NCBI GenBank assembly: GCA_045593645.1
Contig: JAZNWZ010000068.1
Span: 1-7,942 of the forward strand
Direction of reading: 5' to 3'
DNA length: 7,942 bases
Source of the DNA: Fimenecus sp045593645
GTDB taxonomy: Bacteria; Bacillota; Clostridia; Oscillospirales; Acutalibacteraceae
In this document: one piece after another, positions 4,899-7,942 of the stretch
Position numbering within the stretch: the stretch's first letter is position 1
Layout of the letters: the number at the start of each line of letters is the position of its first letter
Notes under the pieces: generated by a model
Told to the model about the DNA's origin: nothing
The model's database searches: none
The model's input: the letters and a program-made list of their open reading frames with translations, nothing else
Translations under genes and position numbers: made by a program

Positions 4899-7787
4899 TT
4901 ATTTACCGAAAAATTCTTCTGCTGATATTTCGCCACTCTTATATTTAAAAATTCTCAAAGCATCGGCAATTTCAACTTTACCGTTTTTATCAGTATCAGC
5001 AGCCAACAAAGCGTTTGCATCTAATACTATTTCACCAGATTTATGCTTAAAGATTAAAAGAGCATCAGCAATTTCGACTTTACCGTTGCCATTAATGTCG
5101 CCAACCATATAGTCATTTACAGTAACAATACAAGACACTGTATGACTACCAACTTTTGCAGTAATTGTTGCAACACCAGCAGATTTTGCGGTAATTATAC
5201 CAGTTTCATCAACTTCAACTATTGAGTTATCAGATGATGACCATATAACTGTTGTATCAACAGTAGCATTTGCGGGATTAATAATAACTGACAAAACTTC
5301 AGTATTGCCTTTAAAAAGTGTTAATTCTTTAATATTAATTGCAACACTTTCAATATCAATATGTGAAACAGTAATAACACAAGAAACAGTCTTGTTGCCT
5401 ACTTTTGCTTTGACAGTAGCTTGACCTGCATCTTTTGCAGTTATTGTGCCATCATTAGCGACAGTAACTATATTTTCATTTGACGATGTCCATACAACCG
5501 TTTTGTCAACAGAAGTGTTTGATGGATTATAAATAACATTAAGCTTACTCTTTTCGCCAACAAACAATGACAGTTCTGTTTTATCAAGAGAAATACTGTT
5601 TAATTGGACAAAAATCACTGTTACTTTACATGTAGCAGTATGTTCGCCAACCCTTGCAGTGATTGTTGCAGTACCATATGATTTTGGAATAAGAGTACCA
5701 TTTTTATCAACATCAACAATTGAAGGGTTTGACGATGACCACTCAACAGTTTTATCAGCCGTTGTGTTAGTTGGCTTAAATATTACTTCTAATGTTTCAG
5801 TTTCATTAATGTACATTGATATTTCTGATTTGTTTATTGAAATACTTTCAATAGGAATATCAATAACTGTAACTTGACAAGTAACAGACAATTCACCCAT
5901 TTTAGCAGTAATTATTGCTGTACCTGCAGACAAAGCAGTAATTTCACCCGTATCAGAAACAGAAACTATGCTATTATCTGAGCTTGTCCACAAAATTTTA
6001 TGACTATCAGTTGTGTTAAATGGTTCAAATGTAACATTTAATTTATCTGAATCGCCAATATTCATTGAAACTTCAGTCTTATCAATAATTAAGCTTTCAA
6101 CTGGAACTTTTTCTTCAACGTCTTTTGTTACAGTCAGTTTATATGTTCTGACATCGCCATTTTCGGCAGTTACATCAATATAGAAAATATTTTCTTCACT
6201 AAATACATTTACTGTACCTGCACCAGTTACAGTTGCATTTGCATTAACTGTGTTAGCAACAATGTTAATCTCATCAATTTCAGATGGAATTTTACAAGTA
6301 TACTCAGTTGTGCTACCTTTAAAAGTAATTAAATCTTCAAATCCTTCAATCTCTAATGATTTAAGCCAGTTGTTAGGACTTGCATTTGAGCTTTCAGGTA
6401 ATTGACAAGCTTCTTCAGGCATATTGTGATAATAAGGAATGATGAAAATAAAATCATTTTCAATCATACCAAGCTCGTTATATGTATTGTAAACTCGTGG
6501 AGCTTCTAAAGCTGGAGCTAAAACATTGCCCATATACTGATGATAGAAATATGCACTATCTGGATTTGATGTATTAAATTTTTGGAAATAAAGAGTGCAC
6601 TGATTATGAACACTATTTATATAGTTTGCACCAATCCAATAGCCACCACCAACAATTGCCTTGTATGGTGTATTCCAAGGTATCATACAAAGTTCTTTCT
6701 TTGTTTGACTCATAGAGCCACCAGTTTTTGCAAATCTCAAACCATTTGAAATAGGAGAAGTTCCTGCAGTAGCACCAATATTATAATAATTATAATATCC
6801 TGGATAACTTGAATGTGTACCACTTGTGGAACCGCTTCCGTTTCTACCAACTTCTTGAATAGTACGTGAAGCTAAATGATATGGATTAACTTTAGAATAC
6901 ATAGCAGCATCAATATATGCTTGAGCATAAGTGACCCTGTTACCATTAAGATTTAAAATGGTTGTTGATTCCATAAAAGAGCCATTTAAAATCTTTTGAA
7001 CACCATCAATAGTATGAGTTGAAGGGTCATAAGAAAGTTTTTCAAACATAAATATTGATTTTTCATCCATAAAGTTTCTTGGGTCCATATAATAAGCAAT
7101 AGTTTGCACATTTGCTTGGTACCAGTTGCCAGCATCTTGGGCTATCCATCTGTCAGTTGCCCAGTCATAACAACCAGACGCAGTTGAACGATAAGAAACA
7201 GGATATGAACTTGGAACTACGCTTCTTTGAAGATAGCTTTGGTTTTCAACAGTAAAGAGTTCACTCCACTCATAACCTGTGTCATAAACAACTATTTGCC
7301 AGTTAGGATGAAGCTTCTTTATTTCTTCAACATAAGATTTATAAATATCAGGAATGTCAGTTGAAACTTCAAGTTCAGGATTGTCAGGTGTATCAGGTAA
7401 CTCTGTTATACCACCTGTTGTTGATTCGCCCGTTGTGTCCTCTTCTTCATTTATTTGCACAAAATCAGAAGCAACATATCCTTCAAGAGATGCGCCTAAA
7501 TAATCAAATCTAATATGGCACCACTTCTTAAAATCAGAGTCGCCATCGCTATCAACAGTTTCAATAACTTTAACAATATCACCTGTGTTTAATAAAACGT
7601 TAGACCCGTTATACATTAATTTATTAGTATCAATTTTTGATGTTGGAGAAGTTCTAACACGAACTATATCCTTTGTTATATATCCAGTCTTCTCAGCAGC
7701 ACTGACAGAAAATATTGATATAAATGAAAAAACAAATGTTAAAGCTATGAATAAAACTAATACAGATTTAAATGCTTTTGATTTCAT
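4899..7787 (-). CDS. Secreted modular glucosaminidase with SH3b, cadherin-like, four Big_2 and dockerin domains
   Basis: The 962-residue product is a secreted modular wall hydrolase. Modules in order: signal peptide 1-31 (basic start, hydrophobic core, VSAAE cleavage region); SH3b-like domain about 34-112; an acidic Thr-rich linker 113-142; a glucosaminidase module about 143-460; a cadherin-like beta-sandwich about 473-556; four Big_2 Ig-like repeats about 561-892; and a type I dockerin about 893-956. The glucosaminidase module has family landmarks LHPNWQIVVYDTG, AYYMDPRNFM, ILNGSFM, SRTIQEVG (likely catalytic Glu312), YYNIGA, GANYIN and FQKFN. Enzymes of this LytD/GH73-like type cleave the GlcNAc-MurNAc bond of peptidoglycan. 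The dockerin has two calcium loops, D897-N899-N901-D908 and D931-D933-N935-D942, each followed by the helix ADAL-x-IFK. The start at 7787 has GGGAG 7 nt upstream and its own promoter. The enzymatic role is strongly suggested; attachment through a cohesin partner is inferred. Confidence 0.92.
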   Translation of the reverse strand: MKSKAFKSVLVLFIALTFVFSFISIFSVSAAEKTGYITKDIVRVRTSPTSKIDTNKLMYNGSNVLLNTGDIVKVIETVDSDGDSDFKKWCHIRFDYLGASLEGYVASDFVQINEEEDTTGESTTGGITELPDTPDNPELEVSTDIPDIYKSYVEEIKKLHPNWQIVVYDTGYEWSELFTVENQSYLQRSVVPSSYPVSYRSTASGCYDWATDRWIAQDAGNWYQANVQTIAYYMDPRNFMDEKSIFMFEKLSYDPSTHTIDGVQKILNGSFMESTTILNLNGNRVTYAQAYIDAAMYSKVNPYHLASRTIQEVGRNGSGSTSGTHSSYPGYYNYYNIGATAGTSPISNGLRFAKTGGSMSQTKKELCMIPWNTPYKAIVGGGYWIGANYINSVHNQCTLYFQKFNTSNPDSAYFYHQYMGNVLAPALEAPRVYNTYNELGMIENDFIFIIPYYHNMPEEACQLPESSNASPNNWLKSLEIEGFEDLITFKGSTTEYTCKIPSEIDEINIVANTVNANATVTGAGTVNVFSEENIFYIDVTAENGDVRTYKLTVTKDVEEKVPVESLIIDKTEVSMNIGDSDKLNVTFEPFNTTDSHKILWTSSDNSIVSVSDTGEITALSAGTAIITAKMGELSVTCQVTVIDIPIESISINKSEISMYINETETLEVIFKPTNTTADKTVEWSSSNPSIVDVDKNGTLIPKSYGTATITARVGEHTATCKVTVIFVQLNSISLDKTELSLFVGEKSKLNVIYNPSNTSVDKTVVWTSSNENIVTVANDGTITAKDAGQATVKAKVGNKTVSCVITVSHIDIESVAINIKELTLFKGNTEVLSVIINPANATVDTTVIWSSSDNSIVEVDETGIITAKSAGVATITAKVGSHTVSCIVTVNDYMVGDINGNGKVEIADALLIFKHKSGEIVLDANALLAADTDKNGKVEIADALRIFKYKSGEISAEEFFGK
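4960..5087 (-). repeat. Near-identical DNA repeats encoding the two dockerin calcium loops
   Basis: The 26 bases at 4960-4985 match those at 5062-5087 at 24 of 26 positions. Each encodes NGKVEIADA, the core of one dockerin segment. Type I dockerins normally consist of such duplicated F-hand segments; here they are still close to identical in DNA and in protein. Confidence 0.85.
5112..6107 (-). repeat. Four tandem Big_2 repeats, period 83 codons (249 bp)
   Basis: Four Ig-like Big_2 units occupy 6107-5859, 5858-5610, 5609-5361 and 5360-5112. The core tryptophans are at residues 600, 683, 766 and 849, and single cysteines at 637, 720, 803 and 886. Both series are spaced exactly 83 residues apart, so no unit has gained or lost a codon between these marks. 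Each unit carries W-[TS]-S-S-[DN] and a closing C-x-[VI]-T-V strand. Such repeats act as spacers or binding modules on surface proteins. Confidence 0.92.
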
Positions 7788-7817
7788 GTCAATACTCCCT
7801 TCGACAAATATATGTAT

Positions 7818-7846
7818 ATTTTATCAAATAATCTTACTATCGTCAA
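7818..7846 (-). promoter_or_regulatory. Sigma-A-like promoter of the glucosaminidase gene
   Basis: On the minus strand TTGACG (7846-7841), a 17-nt spacer and TAAAAT (7823-7818) form a strong promoter. The start would be near 7811, giving a leader of about 24 nt with AAGGGAG as ribosome binding site before the ATG at 7787. Confidence 0.75.
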
Positions 7847-7883
7847 GTTTTTAAATATTCCCAAAATTTTTTTCAAAAAACTA

Positions 7884-7911
7884 TTGACATTTTTATAATA
7901 ATTGATATAAT
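7884..7911 (+). promoter_or_regulatory. Near-consensus promoter reading out of the window
   Basis: TTGACA (7884-7889), a 16-nt spacer and TATAAT (7906-7911) are both perfect consensus hexamers, with A/T tracts upstream. Transcription would start near 7918. The window ends in TTAAGG, which may be the start of a ribosome binding site for a plus-strand gene that lies outside. Confidence 0.75.
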
Positions 7912-7917
7912 TTAATC

Positions 7918-7934
7918 GTAATAGGAATTATTAC
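7918..7934. promoter_or_regulatory. Inverted repeat at the predicted start site, possible operator
   Basis: GTAATA (7918-7923), the spacer GGAAT and TATTAC (7929-7934) make a perfect 6-bp inverted repeat of 17 bp overall. It begins at the predicted transcription start of the outward promoter, a usual position for a repressor operator. The regulator cannot be named from the sequence. Confidence 0.45.
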
Positions 7935-7942
7935 TGTTAAGG

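Noticed and set aside
5112..6107. Regular spaced repeats considered as a CRISPR array or satellite.
   Set aside because: The 249-bp units are coding and keep the reading frame, and they match Big_2 domains; there are no short identical repeats with unique spacers.
7585..7854. A plus-strand open frame of 89 codons over the 5' end of the glucosaminidase gene and its promoter.
   Set aside because: It is antisense to the signal peptide and SH3b coding region, reads through the opposing promoter, and shows no recognisable protein features.

Overview
The window is A+T-rich and looks like chromosomal DNA of a low-GC Gram-positive anaerobe in the Clostridia, most likely a Ruminococcaceae/Oscillospirales-type gut bacterium. 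The evidence is a PcrA helicase with the Firmicutes-type C-terminal domain, a DivIVA-like coiled-coil protein, strong GGAG-type ribosome binding sites, sigma-A-like promoters, and a secreted glucosaminidase carrying Big_2 repeats and a C-terminal dockerin. The species assignment is inference.

Layout from left to right. Positions 1-81 hold no gene I can support. Positions 82-3748 are a tightly packed three-gene minus-strand operon. In transcription order it encodes a DivIVA-like coiled-coil protein (3748-2972), an orphan class I fumarase/tartrate dehydratase beta subunit (2962-2426) and the DNA helicase PcrA (2424-82). The gaps are 9 nt and 1 nt, and each downstream ribosome binding site overlaps the end of the gene before it. 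Positions 3749-3885 are a divergent promoter region with one good promoter on each strand and an 11-bp inverted repeat touching both. A plus-strand gene for a membrane-anchored alpha/beta hydrolase (3886-4854) follows. It converges on the last gene across a strong bidirectional terminator (4869-4895).

Positions 4899-7787 (minus strand) encode a 962-residue secreted modular protein. Its modules are a signal peptide, an SH3b-like domain, a glucosaminidase, a cadherin-like beta-sandwich, four Big_2 repeats with an exact 83-residue period, and a type I dockerin. It has its own well-formed promoter. The right edge (7850-7942) carries a near-perfect plus-strand promoter, with an inverted repeat at its predicted start site, for a gene beyond the window.

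The operon mixes cell division or envelope organisation, a central-metabolism subunit and DNA repair, so it looks like a housekeeping cluster rather than one pathway. The modular protein is probably a cell-wall hydrolase that can dock onto a cohesin-bearing partner. I see no mobile element, CRISPR array, phage gene, RNA gene or defence system, and nothing that amounts to a wholly new system. The most unusual points are the dockerin-tagged wall hydrolase, the fumarase beta subunit without its alpha partner, and the two possible operators.
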